A stretch of 14,385 nucleotides of DNA, from NCBI GenBank assembly GCA_039812085.1, contig JBDHZU010000041.1, positions 1 to 14,385 of the forward strand, read 5' to 3'. Shown in pieces: positions 1 through 8,184 of this stretch. Numbering within the stretch: the first letter of the stretch is position 1; each line of letters opens with the position of its first letter. The notes beneath the pieces are model-generated. The model did no database searches and was not told where the DNA came from. It was given only the letters and a program-made list of their open reading frames with translations. Source of the DNA: JBDHZU01 sp039812085 (GTDB lineage Bacteria > Actinomycetota > Actinomycetes > S36-B12 > UBA10799). The translations under genes were made by a program, and so were the position numbers.

Positions 1-3000
1 CCAGCGGGGCCGTCGCGAAACCGTATTCCTCAGCACCGAGCAACGCAGCGATGACGACATCACGTCCGGTCTTGAGCTGACCGTCGGTCTGGACCACAAC
101 GCGATCACGCAGACCGTTGAGCAGCAAGGTCTGCTGGGTTTCCGCCAGGCCCAGTTCCCACGGTCCACCCGCATGCTTGAGGCTGGTCAGCGGTGAGGCA
201 CCCGTTCCACCGTCATGACCGGAAATGAGCACCACGTCGGCATGGGCCTTGGCCACACCAGCCGCCACCGTGCCCACACCCACTTCACCGACCAGCTTCA
301 CGTGGACTCGGGCCTGCGGATTGGCGTTCTTCAGGTCGTGGATCAGTTGGGCAAGATCCTCGATTGAATAAATGTCGTGGTGCGGAGGCGGGCTGATCAG
401 ACCAACGCCCGGAGTGGAGTGGCGAGTCTTAGCCACCCACGGGTAGACCTTGTGGCCGGGTAACTGACCACCCTCGCCGGGCTTTGCTCCCTGGGCCATC
501 TTGATCTGAATATCGTCGGCATTGACCAGGTAGTTACTGGTCACACCGAATCGACCAGAGGCAACCTGCTTGATAGCGCTACGGCGGGAGTCGCCGTTCT
601 CGTCTGGCGTGAATCGATCCGGATCCTCGCCACCCTCACCGGTGTTGGACTTTGCGCCCAAACGGTTCATGGCAATGGCCAGTGTCTCGTGCGCTTCTTG
701 GCTGATCGAGCCATAGCTCATCGCACCCGTGGAGAACCGCTTGACGATCTCGCTGACCGGCTCCACCTCGTCCAATTCCACGGGTGCCCGAAGTCCCTCA
801 CGGAACCTGAACAGTCCGCGCAGAGTCATCAATTCTGCGGATTGGTCATCCACCTTGTCGGTGTATTCCTTGAAAACGTCGTACCGCTTGTTCCGAGTGG
901 AGTGCTGCAGCCGGAACACCGTTTCGGGGTTGAACAGGTGAGGTTCGCCCTCACGACGCCACTGATATTCACCACCCACATTGAGCGTCCGGTGGGCCGG
1001 TGGGACGCCATTCGGTGGGTACGCCACTCGGTGACGTGCGGCTACCTCAGCAGCAATAACGTCGATACCCACACCGCCAAGCTTGCTGACTGTTCCGGTG
1101 AAGTAGGTGTCGACGAGTTCCTGGGACAGTCCGATCGCTTCGAAGACCTGCGCACCGCGGTAGCTAGCGACCGTGGAGATACCCATCTTGCTCATCACCT
1201 TGAGCACACCCTTGCCCAATGCCTTCACCAGGTTGCGCACTGCCTGAGCAGAATCAATGCCCGTGATCATGCCGGTACGGACCAGATCCTCCACTGACTC
1301 CATCGCCAGGTAAGGGTTGATCGCTGCTGCTCCGTAACCGATCAGCAGGGCAACGTGGTGGACCTCGCGAACGTCACCAGATTCCACGATGAGGCTGACC
1401 TGGGTGCGACGCTTGGTGCGAACCAGGTGGTGGTGCACGGCAGCAGTAGCCAGCAGGCTGGGGATCGGAGCAAGCTCAGCGTCGCTGTCTCGATCAGACA
1501 GCACGATGAAGTCGACTCCGCGATCGACGAGCCCATCGACCTCGGCACAGATTTGGCGCAGTCGATTCTCCAGCGCGTGGCCACCACCTTCCACCGGGTA
1601 GAGGGTGGAGATTTTGGCGCTGGCGTAATCGGGGTTGCCGTCGTCGTCGATATGGACGATCTTGGCCAGTTCGTCGTTGTCGATCACTGGGAATGACAAC
1701 ACGATGTGCCGGCAGTGTTCCGGGCCAGCATCGAGCAGATTTAGTTCCCGACCAATGGAGGACGACAACGAGGTCACGATCTCTTCGCGCAGTGCATCCA
1801 GCGGCGGGTTGGTGACTTGAGCGAACAGTTGTGAGAAGTAGTCGAACAGCAGGCGGGGACGATTGGACAAGGCCGCAATCGGAGTGTCCGTCCCCATGGA
1901 ACCGAGAGCTTCCAGGCCGTTACGCGCCATCGGGGTCAGCAAGATCTTGAGTTCTTCGTTGGTGTAACCGAAGGCTTGCTGACGACGCAGCACAGACGTA
2001 TGGGTATGAACGATGTGTTCACGATCCGGCAGGTCTTCCAAGTGGATGAGTCCGGTATCGAGCCACTCTTCGTACGGTTGCTCGGCCGCCAGCGTGGACT
2101 TGATCTCCTCGTCCTCGATGACCCGACCGTTGATCAAGTCGACCAGGAACATGTGACCGGGCTGCAGGCGTCCCTTTCGCACGACGGTGGCCGGGTCCAG
2201 TTCAAGCACACCTGCTTCAGAACCGAGTACGACCAGACCATCTTCGGTAATCCAGAAACGTCCGGGACGCAGGCCATTGCGGTCGAGCACAGCACCAATG
2301 ACCGAACCATCGGTAAAGGAAACGCTGGCTGGTCCGTCCCACGGCTCCATCAAGGTGGAGTGGTACTCGTAGAACGCGCGACGCGCAGGATCCATCGCCG
2401 GGTTGTTTTCCCAAGCCTCCGGAATCATCATCAGCACGGCATGCGGCAACGAACGTCCACCAAGGTGGAGCAGTTCAAGCACTTCATCGAAGCTGGCGGA
2501 GTCTGATCCGGTATCGGTGCATACCGGGAACAGGCGACGCAGATCCCCGGCAATAACGTCACTGGACAGCATTGCTTCGCGGGCCGTCATCCAGTTGCGG
2601 TTGCCCTTGACCGTGTTGATCTCACCGTTGTGGGCGATGTACCGGAAGGGATGTGCAAGTGGCCAACTCGGGAACGTGTTGGTGGAGAAGCGAGAGTGCA
2701 CCACACCGAGAGCGGAGGCGAATCGCGCATCGGACAAATCCGGGAAGAACGGCTCAAGCTGACCGGTAGTGAGCATTCCCTTGTACACCAAAGTGCGGCT
2801 ACTCAGACTTGGGAAGTAGATGCCTACTTCTCGCTCGGCTCGCTTACGCAGGCAGAAGGCCAGGCGTTCCAGCGGCAGACCTGAGACACCAAGTTCGGTA
2901 GCGGCGACAAAGAGTTGTTCGAACGCTGGCATCGTGCTGCGGGCGGTGTAACCGACGATGTCCGGCGTGGTGGGGACCAGTCGCCAACCCAGAACGGTCA

Positions 3001-3376
3001 AACCTTCTTCAACCGCGATGGCCTCGATCTGGGCACGAGCTACAGCAGCGGCAGCGGGATCAACAGGTAAGAACGCGCAACCAACGGCGTAGTAGCCCGG
3101 CTCAGGCAGCGGGAACGGTGTGACCTCACGCAGGAATGCATCGGGCACCTGCACCAAGATTCCGGCCCCGTCGCCAGTGTCGACCTCGGCACCAGAAGCG
3201 CCACGGTGGTCGAGGTTTCGCAGAGCGGTCAGCGCATGAACGACGATCTCGTGACTGGGGATACCCGGCATCGTGGCAACGAAAGAAACACCGCAAGCAT
3301 CGTGCTCAGCGCGTGGGTCGTAAAGACCTTGTGTGGCCGGCAGAGCGGAGAAGGCAGGGGAAAAACTCGTCGTCAC
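1..3376 (-). CDS. gltB: Glutamate synthase large subunit (GOGAT), C-terminus cut by window edge
   Basis: GltB takes ammonia from glutamine and, with 2-oxoglutarate and electrons from the small subunit, makes glutamate in the cytoplasm. About 1125 codons are present of a usual ~1500. The start is GTG at 3376, behind an AAGGAG ribosome site 6 bases upstream. A propeptide of 27 residues precedes Cys28 in HDACGVSF, the expected N-terminal nucleophile of the class II glutaminase after processing. The glutaminase signature IAHNGEINTVKGN lies near residue 250. The central domain is followed by the FMN barrel, with AMSYGSIS and NTGEGG near residues 900-915, GEGGQLPG, SGHDGGTG near 1053 and QTDGQLKTGRD near 1099. 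The window ends at ATAPL, just before where the three cysteines of the 3Fe-4S cluster are expected. gltD would be expected further left and is not visible. I saw no internal stop or frameshift in the stretches I translated. It has its own promoter candidate, so it is probably transcribed separately from lgt. Confidence 0.97.
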   Translation of the reverse strand, partial: MTTSFSPAFSALPATQGLYDPRAEHDACGVSFVATMPGIPSHEIVVHALTALRNLDHRGASGAEVDTGDGAGILVQVPDAFLREVTPFPLPEPGYYAVGCAFLPVDPAAAAVARAQIEAIAVEEGLTVLGWRLVPTTPDIVGYTARSTMPAFEQLFVAATELGVSGLPLERLAFCLRKRAEREVGIYFPSLSSRTLVYKGMLTTGQLEPFFPDLSDARFASALGVVHSRFSTNTFPSWPLAHPFRYIAHNGEINTVKGNRNWMTAREAMLSSDVIAGDLRRLFPVCTDTGSDSASFDEVLELLHLGGRSLPHAVLMMIPEAWENNPAMDPARRAFYEYHSTLMEPWDGPASVSFTDGSVIGAVLDRNGLRPGRFWITEDGLVVLGSEAGVLELDPATVVRKGRLQPGHMFLVDLINGRVIEDEEIKSTLAAEQPYEEWLDTGLIHLEDLPDREHIVHTHTSVLRRQQAFGYTNEELKILLTPMARNGLEALGSMGTDTPIAALSNRPRLLFDYFSQLFAQVTNPPLDALREEIVTSLSSSIGRELNLLDAGPEHCRHIVLSFPVIDNDELAKIVHIDDDGNPDYASAKISTLYPVEGGGHALENRLRQICAEVDGLVDRGVDFIVLSDRDSDAELAPIPSLLATAAVHHHLVRTKRRTQVSLIVESGDVREVHHVALLIGYGAAAINPYLAMESVEDLVRTGMITGIDSAQAVRNLVKALGKGVLKVMSKMGISTVASYRGAQVFEAIGLSQELVDTYFTGTVSKLGGVGIDVIAAEVAARHRVAYPPNGVPPAHRTLNVGGEYQWRREGEPHLFNPETVFRLQHSTRNKRYDVFKEYTDKVDDQSAELMTLRGLFRFREGLRAPVELDEVEPVSEIVKRFSTGAMSYGSISQEAHETLAIAMNRLGAKSNTGEGGEDPDRFTPDENGDSRRSAIKQVASGRFGVTSNYLVNADDIQIKMAQGAKPGEGGQLPGHKVYPWVAKTRHSTPGVGLISPPPHHDIYSIEDLAQLIHDLKNANPQARVHVKLVGEVGVGTVAAGVAKAHADVVLISGHDGGTGASPLTSLKHAGGPWELGLAETQQTLLLNGLRDRVVVQTDGQLKTGRDVVIAALLGAEEYGFATAPL

Positions 3377-3382
3377 GTCGTA

Positions 3383-3388
3383 CTCCTT
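3383..3388 (-). promoter_or_regulatory. Ribosome binding site of gltB
   Basis: The minus strand reads AAGGAG, separated by 6 bases from the GTG at 3374-3376. This is the strongest Shine-Dalgarno sequence in the window. It fixes the GTG as the gltB start and gives the propeptide length expected before the catalytic cysteine. Confidence 0.8.
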
Positions 3389-3492
3389 GTGGCTCGAACT
3401 ACCGGTCACCGCGACGATGAGTGCTCCATCGCGTTGATCCGCATCGTTCGTGAATCAGCCAGGGACGACGTTGGCCCTGATGTCAGTCGATA

Positions 3493-3521
3493 ATTCTAAC
3501 CACTTCGCGCCATTTGGTCAT
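3493..3521 (-). promoter_or_regulatory. Candidate sigma-70-type promoter of gltB
   Basis: On the minus strand, a -35-like ATGACC (3516-3521) and a -10-like TAGAAT (3493-3498) are separated by exactly 17 bases. This lies in the 196-base gap between lgt and gltB. Transcription would start near 3486 and leave a leader of about 110 bases. The leader contains a short CAGGG/CCCTG inverted repeat near its 5' end, and I recognise no known riboswitch in it. There is no terminator-like hairpin with a T-run after lgt, so some read-through from lgt is possible. The assignment rests on motif match and spacing only. Confidence 0.5.
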
Positions 3522-3572
3522 CACCGCGATACCCGCTCACACAACCTGAACAAATGCGAGATCCAGGTCCAT

Positions 3573-4415
3573 TTACTCCGGTCTGGTCAAAACCTGTTCC
3601 CGACCAGGCCGCCTATGACCGACGACGACCAGGTAGGCGGCGGCGAGCACTCCCACCAAAACCGCGGTGAACACGTTGATCCGGATGCCAAATACGTGGG
3701 TGGCATGGTCGACGCGCAGGAGCTCACAACCCAATCGACCCACGCAATACAAGGCGACATAAAGCGCGAACGCCCGGCCATGACCGAGGGTGAATCGTTT
3801 ATCTGCCCACACCACGACACCCGCGACCAGAACGCACCAAATGGCCTCATACAGAAACGTAGGATGAAAGGTCGCGAACTGCTCATACCCCGCAGGCCGA
3901 TGAATCGGGTCGATCTGCAAACCCCACGGCAGCGTGGTTGGCCCACCGAAAAGCTCCTGGTTGAACCAGTTGCCAAATCGCCCGATTGCCTGGGCTAGTG
4001 CAATTCCTGGTGCAATCGCATCTGCCAACGGCGGCAGCAACACACCTGCTCGACGGCAGGCAATCCATGCTCCGAGGGCACCACCAAGCACCGCACCCCA
4101 GATGCCGAGCCCGCCATCCCAGATGGAAGCAGCCGCAACGATCCCGCGGCCACCTGGCCCGAAGTAGGTCGTGAAGTCGGTTGCTAGGTGATAGAGCCGT
4201 GCCCCAACGATTCCGAATGGAACTGCCCAGATCGCGACATCCAGAACGAATCCTGGTTCTCCCCCACGGGCGACATATCGCTTGTCTCCCCACCAGATGG
4301 CAACAACGATTCCGGCGAGGATGCACAGTGCATACGCATGGATCGCTAACGGACCTACGTGCCACACGGACACGTTCGGGCTAGGAATGAATCCCAGCAG
4401 GGTGAGGGATGACAC
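3573..4415 (-). CDS. lgt: Prolipoprotein diacylglyceryl transferase
   Basis: Lgt is an integral membrane enzyme. It moves diacylglycerol from phosphatidylglycerol onto the lipobox cysteine of prolipoproteins, the first step of lipoprotein maturation. The 280-residue length is normal. Seen in the sequence: an N-terminal PSPNVSVWHVGPLAIHAYAL segment, GARLYH (71-76), WDGGLGIWGAVLGG (99-112), the Lgt signature GRFGNWFNQELFG (145-157) with Arg146, HPTFLYE (184-190), and GRLGCELLR (226-234) with Arg227 at the place of the essential E. coli Arg239. There are about seven hydrophobic segments. The position of E. coli His103 holds tryptophan here (GIWG), which I recall as common in actinobacterial Lgts. 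The start is GTG at 4415, 15 bases after the stop of the DsbA-like gene, with only a weak AAGACG ribosome site. The two genes are therefore probably co-transcribed. Confidence 0.96.
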   Translation of the reverse strand: MSSLTLLGFIPSPNVSVWHVGPLAIHAYALCILAGIVVAIWWGDKRYVARGGEPGFVLDVAIWAVPFGIVGARLYHLATDFTTYFGPGGRGIVAAASIWDGGLGIWGAVLGGALGAWIACRRAGVLLPPLADAIAPGIALAQAIGRFGNWFNQELFGGPTTLPWGLQIDPIHRPAGYEQFATFHPTFLYEAIWCVLVAGVVVWADKRFTLGHGRAFALYVALYCVGRLGCELLRVDHATHVFGIRINVFTAVLVGVLAAAYLVVVGHRRPGREQVLTRPE

Positions 4416-4430
4416 CGGTCGTCTTAGTGA

Positions 4431-5234
4431 TCAGGCAGCAGCCTTGATGGCCGCCAGCAGTTCCTGCGGCTTGTAGTAAACGCCGTCCTTGTTGTCCAGC
4501 GTCTTACCGTTCACGATCAAGGTAGGCGTTCCCGATACCTTGTCGGCTTCGAACTGCGCTTGGCTGTTCGCCACCCAGCCATTGAAGTTGTTGCCCTTCA
4601 CGCAGGACTGGAAGTTACTCAAGGGATCACCGGTCAAGCCGACCTGCTCACCCAAGGTGAGCAGTTGCTCCTGGGTGTACCCCTCGCCTTCCTTTTCTGG
4701 CTGCATCGCGAAGATTCCCTTGTGGTACTCCAACGCCTTGTTCTCGTTGATGGCGCATCCCCAGGCATTCGTCGCTAGTTGGGACGCATCGTTTCCGAGG
4801 TTTTGATCCAGGAAGGTCGTGGGGCGAAGCTGCAGGTTGATCTGGTTTGCCTTCGCTGCATCTTGCAGCGCAGCAGCAGAACCGGAGTCCTCGAACTGCT
4901 TGCAGACTGGGCATTGGAAGTCCTCCCACAACTGCACTTGCGGGATGCCGGTGGTGGGGGCTTTGGAGTTCACGACGTAGCCGTAAGTCGTGGTATCCAC
5001 ACCAGCCGGCGAGGCATGGCTGGCATTCGGCTTGTTCGCGTTGTCTTTATTGGTCTTAGTGATGACAGCAGCGGCAATGATGCCTCCGACCAGACCCAGC
5101 ACCACAAGACCACCAATGATCTTGATCATCCGATCGCGGCGCTTCTCCGCGCTCTCGGCTTGTTTACGGGCGGCTGCAGCCGCTTCGCGGGCAGCATTCT
5201 TCGAGCTTTTCGAGGTGGACTTGTCGTTGGACAC
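4431..5234 (-). CDS. Membrane-anchored DsbA-like thiol-disulfide oxidoreductase
   Basis: This 267-residue protein has a charged, Ala/Lys-rich cytoplasmic N-terminus (1-35) and one membrane helix (about 37-58). A polar linker and an extracytoplasmic thioredoxin-fold domain of the DsbA type (Thioredoxin_4 family) follow. The active-site motif is CPVC (108-111) in WEDFQCPVC, and SGTPTLIVNG (234-243) carries the cis-proline loop. A second cysteine pair, Cys160 and Cys211, lies in the helical insertion and could form a structural disulfide. The likely role is formation or exchange of disulfides in exported proteins; no partner such as VKOR or DsbB is in the window. The start is GTG at 5234 with AGGAG 5 bases upstream. 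It lies 82 bases after trpA and 15 bases before lgt, which suggests an envelope-related gene pair. The exact reaction (oxidase, isomerase or reductase) cannot be told from sequence. Confidence 0.92.
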   Translation of the reverse strand: MSNDKSTSKSSKNAAREAAAAARKQAESAEKRRDRMIKIIGGLVVLGLVGGIIAAAVITKTNKDNANKPNASHASPAGVDTTTYGYVVNSKAPTTGIPQVQLWEDFQCPVCKQFEDSGSAAALQDAAKANQINLQLRPTTFLDQNLGNDASQLATNAWGCAINENKALEYHKGIFAMQPEKEGEGYTQEQLLTLGEQVGLTGDPLSNFQSCVKGNNFNGWVANSQAQFEADKVSGTPTLIVNGKTLDNKDGVYYKPQELLAAIKAAA

Positions 5235-5239
5235 GCCTG

Positions 5240-5244
5240 CTCCT
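5240..5244 (-). promoter_or_regulatory. Ribosome binding site of the DsbA-like gene
   Basis: The minus strand reads AGGAG, 5 bases before the GTG at 5232-5234. It supports this start over downstream alternatives, which would remove part of the charged N-terminus. Confidence 0.6.
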
Positions 5245-5272
5245 GTTTCGCCGATGATCGAGTGCGACGTTC

Positions 5273-5300
5273 ACCGTATCCGACGCACCGGCCAAGACAA
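5273..5300 (-). promoter_or_regulatory. Weak candidate promoter for the dsbA-like/lgt pair
   Basis: In the 82-base gap after trpA, the minus strand carries TTGTCT (5295-5300) and TACGGT (5273-5278) with a 16-base spacer. TACGGT fits the loose actinobacterial TAnnnT -10 pattern. A CCGGC/GCCGG inverted repeat spans the same area but has no T-run, so it is not a convincing terminator for trpA. Read-through from the trp genes remains possible. Confidence 0.3.
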
Positions 5301-5316
5301 TCGATCCCCGCCGGAC

Positions 5317-6123
5317 TTAACCACGGTCTTTACGTCGGACACCTTCAGCTAGTTCAGCGGCCAAACGAGCTGCCGCAGAGGCGCCCTGGGCAGGAGTGTC
5401 AGCATCCTGCAGCGCTTTGACGAAAGCTGATCCGACGATGACCCCATCGGCATACTGCGCGATTGCGGCCGCCTGGTCGCCATTCGATACCCCAAGCCCC
5501 ACACAAACTGGCGCAGTGGTGGCCTGCCGAACTCGTCCTACCAGAGTCTCGGCTGCACCCGACACCGCGGTTCGCGTCCCTGTCACACCCATCGTGGAGG
5601 CGGCGTAGACAAATCCCGAACACACCGAACTCACTAGTCCAATGCGCTCGTCGGTCGAACTTGGCGCGACCAAAAACACTCGGTCAATGTCGTTGGCATC
5701 AGTCGCGGAAATCCAGGTCGCTGCTTCTTCTGGAGTCAGATCTGGGGTAATAACTCCGGCTCCGCCTGCCTGTCGCATAGCAGCGGCGAACTCCTCCTGG
5801 CCGTAACGTTCGATCGGATTCCAGTAGCTCATCACCAACGCGGGTGCCCCAGTTCCAGCGACCCCTTCAACGACTCGCAGCACATCCTTCGTGCGCACAC
5901 CGGCCGCTAATGCGTGGGCAACGGCATCTTGAATGACCGGACCATCCATCAACGGGTCGCTGTACGGCAACCCGACTTCCACAATGTCCACGCCGTTTTC
6001 CACCATCGCAGCGATAACGGGCACACAGTCGGCCATCGTGGGGAATCCAGCAGGCAGGTACGCGATTAACGCCGCCCGGTCTTCCGCGCGCGCAGCCGCG
6101 AACGTTTCGGCAAGGCGACTCAC
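5317..6123 (-). CDS. trpA: Tryptophan synthase alpha chain
   Basis: TrpA cleaves indole-3-glycerol phosphate to indole and glyceraldehyde 3-phosphate, and indole passes through a tunnel to TrpB. The 268 residues match the family's usual length. The TIM-barrel landmarks are present: the catalytic Glu49 and Asp60 in VEVGLPYSDPLMDGP (same numbering as E. coli), Tyr173 in FVYAASTMGVTG for the E. coli Tyr175 position, and the phosphate-binding loops GLGVSN (209-214) and GSAFVK (231-236). The start is GTG at 6123, overlapping the trpB stop as GTGA, with a GGGGGTG-like ribosome site upstream. This implies translational coupling with trpB, which suits an alpha2-beta2 complex with equal subunit numbers. 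All key residues are intact. Confidence 0.98.
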   Translation of the reverse strand: MSRLAETFAAARAEDRAALIAYLPAGFPTMADCVPVIAAMVENGVDIVEVGLPYSDPLMDGPVIQDAVAHALAAGVRTKDVLRVVEGVAGTGAPALVMSYWNPIERYGQEEFAAAMRQAGGAGVITPDLTPEEAATWISATDANDIDRVFLVAPSSTDERIGLVSSVCSGFVYAASTMGVTGTRTAVSGAAETLVGRVRQATTAPVCVGLGVSNGDQAAAIAQYADGVIVGSAFVKALQDADTPAQGASAAARLAAELAEGVRRKDRG

Positions 6124-7352
6124 GACACACCCCCACTAGATGCATCCTCAACGAGGCCGAACCATTTGGCTGCAGTCGCCACATCCTTGTCGCCGCGACC
6201 GGATAGGTTCACCAGAATCGTGGCGGCTGGACCCAGACGTTGTCCCAATCGCAGTGCTCCTGCGATGGCATGGGCACTCTCAATCGCCGGAATGATGCCT
6301 TCGGTACGACTCAACAACGCGAAGGCGTCCATCGCTTCGGTATCGGTGACCGCTTCATAGCTCGCGCGTCCGACATCTTTCAGCCAGGCGTGCTCGGGAC
6401 CGACGGATGGATAGTCCAAACCCGCACTGATCGAGTGCGACTCGACGGTCTGTCCGTCCTCGTCCTGCAGCAGATAGGAGCGAGCACCATGCAGCACCCC
6501 GCTGGCACCAACCGAGAGCTTGGACGCATGTCGACCGGTTTCGATTCCTTCTCCCCCGGCTTCAAATCCGTACAGCGCGACGTCACTGTCATTGCGGAAA
6601 GCGTGGAAGATTCCGATCGCATTGCTTCCCCCACCGATGCAGGCAGCCACAGCACTCGGCAGTTCGCCAGTCAGTTCCAGAGTTTGAGCTCGGGCTTCAT
6701 CGCCGATGACCCGATGGAAATCGCGCACCATCTCCGGGAATGGTGCTGGACCGGCCACAGTGCCGAGCAGGTAGTGGGTGGTGTCAACGTTCGTTACCCA
6801 GTCGCGCATTGCCTCGTTGATGGCGTCCTTCAGCGTCCGGCTTCCTGCCGTCACGGGAATGACAGTCGCGCCCAACAACTGCATTCGCGCAACGTTCAGT
6901 GCCTGCCGCTGGGTGTCTTCCTCGCCCATGTAGACGACGCATTCCAAGTCGAACAAAGCAGCCGCAGTCGCGGTCGCGACACCGTGTTGACCCGCACCAG
7001 TTTCGGCAATCACCCGGGTCTTCCCCATGCGCTTGGTCAGCAAGGCTTGGCCCAACACATTGTTGATCTTGTGGGATCCGGTGTGGTTGAGGTCTTCTCG
7101 CTTCAGCAAGATTCGAGCCCCGCCAGCATGCTCGGACAATCGTTTGGCGTCGGTGAGCGGACTTGGCCGACCGGTATAGGAACGATTGAGTTCCGCCAGT
7201 TCGGCTTGGAACGATTCATCGTTGCTTGCCGAACGATAGGCAGCATCCAGTTCATCCAAGGCCGCCATCAAAGCTTCGGGGACGAATCGTCCCCCGTAGA
7301 TTCCGAAACGGCCATCCTGGTCAGGAACTTGCGGGTAGGACTGATCGCTCAT
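6120..7352 (-). CDS. trpB: Tryptophan synthase beta chain
   Basis: TrpB is the PLP enzyme that joins indole to serine to give L-tryptophan. It has 410 residues, the normal length of the TrpB1 type that pairs with TrpA. The N-terminal GRFGIYGGRFVPEAL is typical of TrpB1. The PLP lysine is Lys95 in HTGSHKINN, Glu117 lies in ETGAGQHGVAT for the E. coli Glu109 position, and the phosphate loop is CIGGGSNAIG (238-247). Further motifs are FEAGGEG, HSISAGLDYPSVGPEHA and NLSGRGDKD near the C-terminus. The ATG at 7352 overlaps the trpC stop as ATGA and has GAGGA 7 bases upstream (7360-7364 on the opposite strand). It is part of a trpC-trpB-trpA block with 4-base overlaps at both junctions. Confidence 0.98.
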   Translation of the reverse strand: MSDQSYPQVPDQDGRFGIYGGRFVPEALMAALDELDAAYRSASNDESFQAELAELNRSYTGRPSPLTDAKRLSEHAGGARILLKREDLNHTGSHKINNVLGQALLTKRMGKTRVIAETGAGQHGVATATAAALFDLECVVYMGEEDTQRQALNVARMQLLGATVIPVTAGSRTLKDAINEAMRDWVTNVDTTHYLLGTVAGPAPFPEMVRDFHRVIGDEARAQTLELTGELPSAVAACIGGGSNAIGIFHAFRNDSDVALYGFEAGGEGIETGRHASKLSVGASGVLHGARSYLLQDEDGQTVESHSISAGLDYPSVGPEHAWLKDVGRASYEAVTDTEAMDAFALLSRTEGIIPAIESAHAIAGALRLGQRLGPAATILVNLSGRGDKDVATAAKWFGLVEDASSGGVS

Positions 7353-8164
7353 TGGCCAGTCCTCGGTGATTTCACCGACGGATGAGCACCAGCTGCCACC
7401 AGCGCAGAAATCGCTGCCGACGAATCGTTGCTGGTCACTAACGCTTGCCCAACGAGGACCGCATCGGCCCCGGAACCGGCATAGGTCAACAGATCGCGTG
7501 CATCCTTGATGCCACTTTCCGCGACCAAGGTGACCGTGGGGGGAACGAATGGAGCAATGGTCGCGAAAACTCCGGGATCAACCTCGAGGGTTTTCAGATT
7601 ACGGGCATTGACCCCGATCAGCGTGGCCCCCGCAGCCAATGCTCGCTTCAGTTCAGCCACATCGTGGACTTCCACCAAAGCGGTCAAACCCAGCGATTCC
7701 GCACGTTCGATCAACGACACCAATGCTTGATCGTCCAAGGCCGCAACGATGAGTAACACCATGTCAGCGCCATGCACGCGCGCTTCCCAGAGCTGGTAGC
7801 TGGTGACGATGAAGTCTTTGCGTAAGACAGGAATATCAACGGCCGCACGGACCGCATCGAGGTCGGCCAGACTTCCTCCGAAGCGACGTTCTTCGGTCAG
7901 TACCGAGATGCAGGCCGCTCCCCCTGCCTCGTACACCCGAGCCAGTTCCGCTGGGTCATCAATCGGTGCCAACGCTCCTGCACTGGGGCTGGCACGCTTG
8001 ACCTCAGCAATCACTTTGACTTGTTCGCTGCGCAATGCGGCCATCACATCGCGGCAGGCAGGTAGACCTTCAGCTTGTGATTTGAGCGTCTCCAGCGGGA
8101 CGCGCTGCTGACGCGAGGAGAGGTCCTCGCGCACACCAACGAGGATGTCGTCCAGAACGGTCAC
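7349..8164 (-). CDS. trpC: Indole-3-glycerol phosphate synthase
   Basis: This enzyme closes the indole ring, turning CdRP into indole-3-glycerol phosphate, the substrate of TrpA. It is a monofunctional TIM barrel of 271 residues with no fused TrpF domain. Key sites are Glu54 and Lys56 in IAEVKRASPSAG, Lys116 in LRKDFI, Glu165 in ALVEVHD, Asn187 in GVNARNLKT, ESGI (217-220) and AVLVGQALV. The start chosen is GTG at 8164, because the protein then begins TVLDDILVGVREDL as usual for the family. The same frame stays open upstream to 8350, but that stretch overlaps the DUF2752 gene and has no family character. The ribosome site (CTGGAACA) is weak. The gene begins 20 bases after the DUF2752 stop and overlaps trpB by 4 bases. 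Confidence 0.96.
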   Translation of the reverse strand: MTVLDDILVGVREDLSSRQQRVPLETLKSQAEGLPACRDVMAALRSEQVKVIAEVKRASPSAGALAPIDDPAELARVYEAGGAACISVLTEERRFGGSLADLDAVRAAVDIPVLRKDFIVTSYQLWEARVHGADMVLLIVAALDDQALVSLIERAESLGLTALVEVHDVAELKRALAAGATLIGVNARNLKTLEVDPGVFATIAPFVPPTVTLVAESGIKDARDLLTYAGSGADAVLVGQALVTSNDSSAAISALVAAGAHPSVKSPRTGQ

Positions 8165-8184
8165 TGTTCCAGGGTAGTGAGCAA

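Noticed and set aside
689..1297. Plus-strand open frames across the gltB region (also 1976-2506 and others)
   Set aside because: The minus strand here encodes recognisable GltB continuously. The plus-strand translations are low-complexity or show no motif.
3406..3444. Twelve-codon upstream open frame in the gltB leader (MRINAMEHSSSR)
   Set aside because: It has no ribosome site and no run of glutamine or other regulatory codons. A frame this short is expected by chance.
3883..4365. Second minus-strand frame of 160 codons inside lgt
   Set aside because: It is Cys/Arg/Trp-rich and in the wrong frame, while the overlapping frame encodes a full-length Lgt with all signatures.
5235..5316. Terminator after trpA
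   Set aside because: A CCGGC/GCCGG inverted repeat is present, but its loop is long (about 17 bases) and no T-run follows.
6240..7385. Plus-strand open frame of 381 codons
   Set aside because: It is antisense to trpB along nearly its whole length. Its translation has no family character and trpB is intact, so the frame is a codon-bias shadow.
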